Positions 5,402 through 5,438 of a stretch of 5,438 nt of DNA are shown in pieces. This stretch comes from Chloroflexota bacterium (GTDB lineage: Bacteria; Chloroflexota; Anaerolineae; Anaerolineales; Villigracilaceae). Made by a program: the position numbers and the translations under genes. Position 1 is the stretch's first letter; each line of letters starts with the position of its first letter. The stretch covers positions 1 to 5,438 of the forward strand of contig VGOX01000182.1 in NCBI GenBank assembly GCA_016875755.1. The letters run 5' to 3'. Under the pieces are notes generated by a model that was not told where the DNA came from, did no database searches, and saw nothing but the letters and a program-made list of their open reading frames with translations.

Positions 5402-5438
5402 TTATTTCAGACTTCGATAGACTTCCATCAACGCCGCG
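5402..5438 (-). CDS. C-terminal end of an unidentified upstream gene (partial)
   Basis: Entering from the right edge, one minus-strand frame reads AALMEVYRSLK and then a TAA at 5404-5402. The amphipathic helix-like end, the same orientation as its neighbours and a stop just before the palindromic element make this a believable gene end. Eleven residues are too few to name the product. Another frame also stays open to the edge, so the call rests on plausibility. Confidence 0.45.
   Translation of the reverse strand, partial: AALMEVYRSLK

Overview
The window is a single-direction run of genes on the minus strand, read from right to left, and almost all of it is coding. The gene set points to a bacterial surface-polysaccharide or glycan-modification locus. 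In transcription order it holds: the last 11 codons of an unidentified gene (5438-5402); an AAC(3)-family N-acetyltransferase (5342-4581); two tandem paralogous proteins with the DUF2172/DUF4910 M28-like aminopeptidase fold and a C-terminal winged helix-turn-helix (4552-3227 and 3195-1843); an SpsF-type cytidylyltransferase (1846-1034), joined to the second paralogue by a 4-base GTGA stop/start overlap; and a GT-A-like glycosyltransferase (983-69). No tRNA, rRNA, CRISPR array, transposase or convincing promoter is visible, and no plus-strand gene is credible.

For the organism, the best guess is a Chloroflexota bacterium of the Anaerolineae type. This rests mainly on the short intergenic word repeats (ATTTACG-type 7-mers, CCAAT/AATCACTAAT words, AACGTT/TTCCAAC words, TACAAGTTTAC, and a GTACCGC...GCGGTAC palindrome). 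As I recall, these resemble repeats common between genes in that group. This is inference and was not searched.

The genes probably cooperate in making and attaching an N-acetylated, nucleotide-activated sugar. The AAC(3)-like enzyme would acetylate an amino-sugar, the SpsF-like enzyme would activate a sugar as a CMP conjugate or similar, and the glycosyltransferase would transfer a sugar. The two DUF4910 proteins have no established reaction. Their place between the acetyltransferase and the cytidylyltransferase suggests amide or peptide hydrolysis on a glycan precursor, or a regulatory role through the winged helix.

Three things stand out. The two DUF4910 paralogues are about 90% identical in DNA over the last ~265 bases but much more diverged upstream, which suggests gene conversion or strong constraint on the winged-helix module. 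A compact palindrome that could fold as a three-way junction sits between the upstream gene's stop codon and the acetyltransferase ribosome binding site. Three genes end inside intergenic repeat words, most strikingly the glycosyltransferase, whose stop codon lies inside a six-copy 7-base tandem repeat that gives a stop in all three forward frames.
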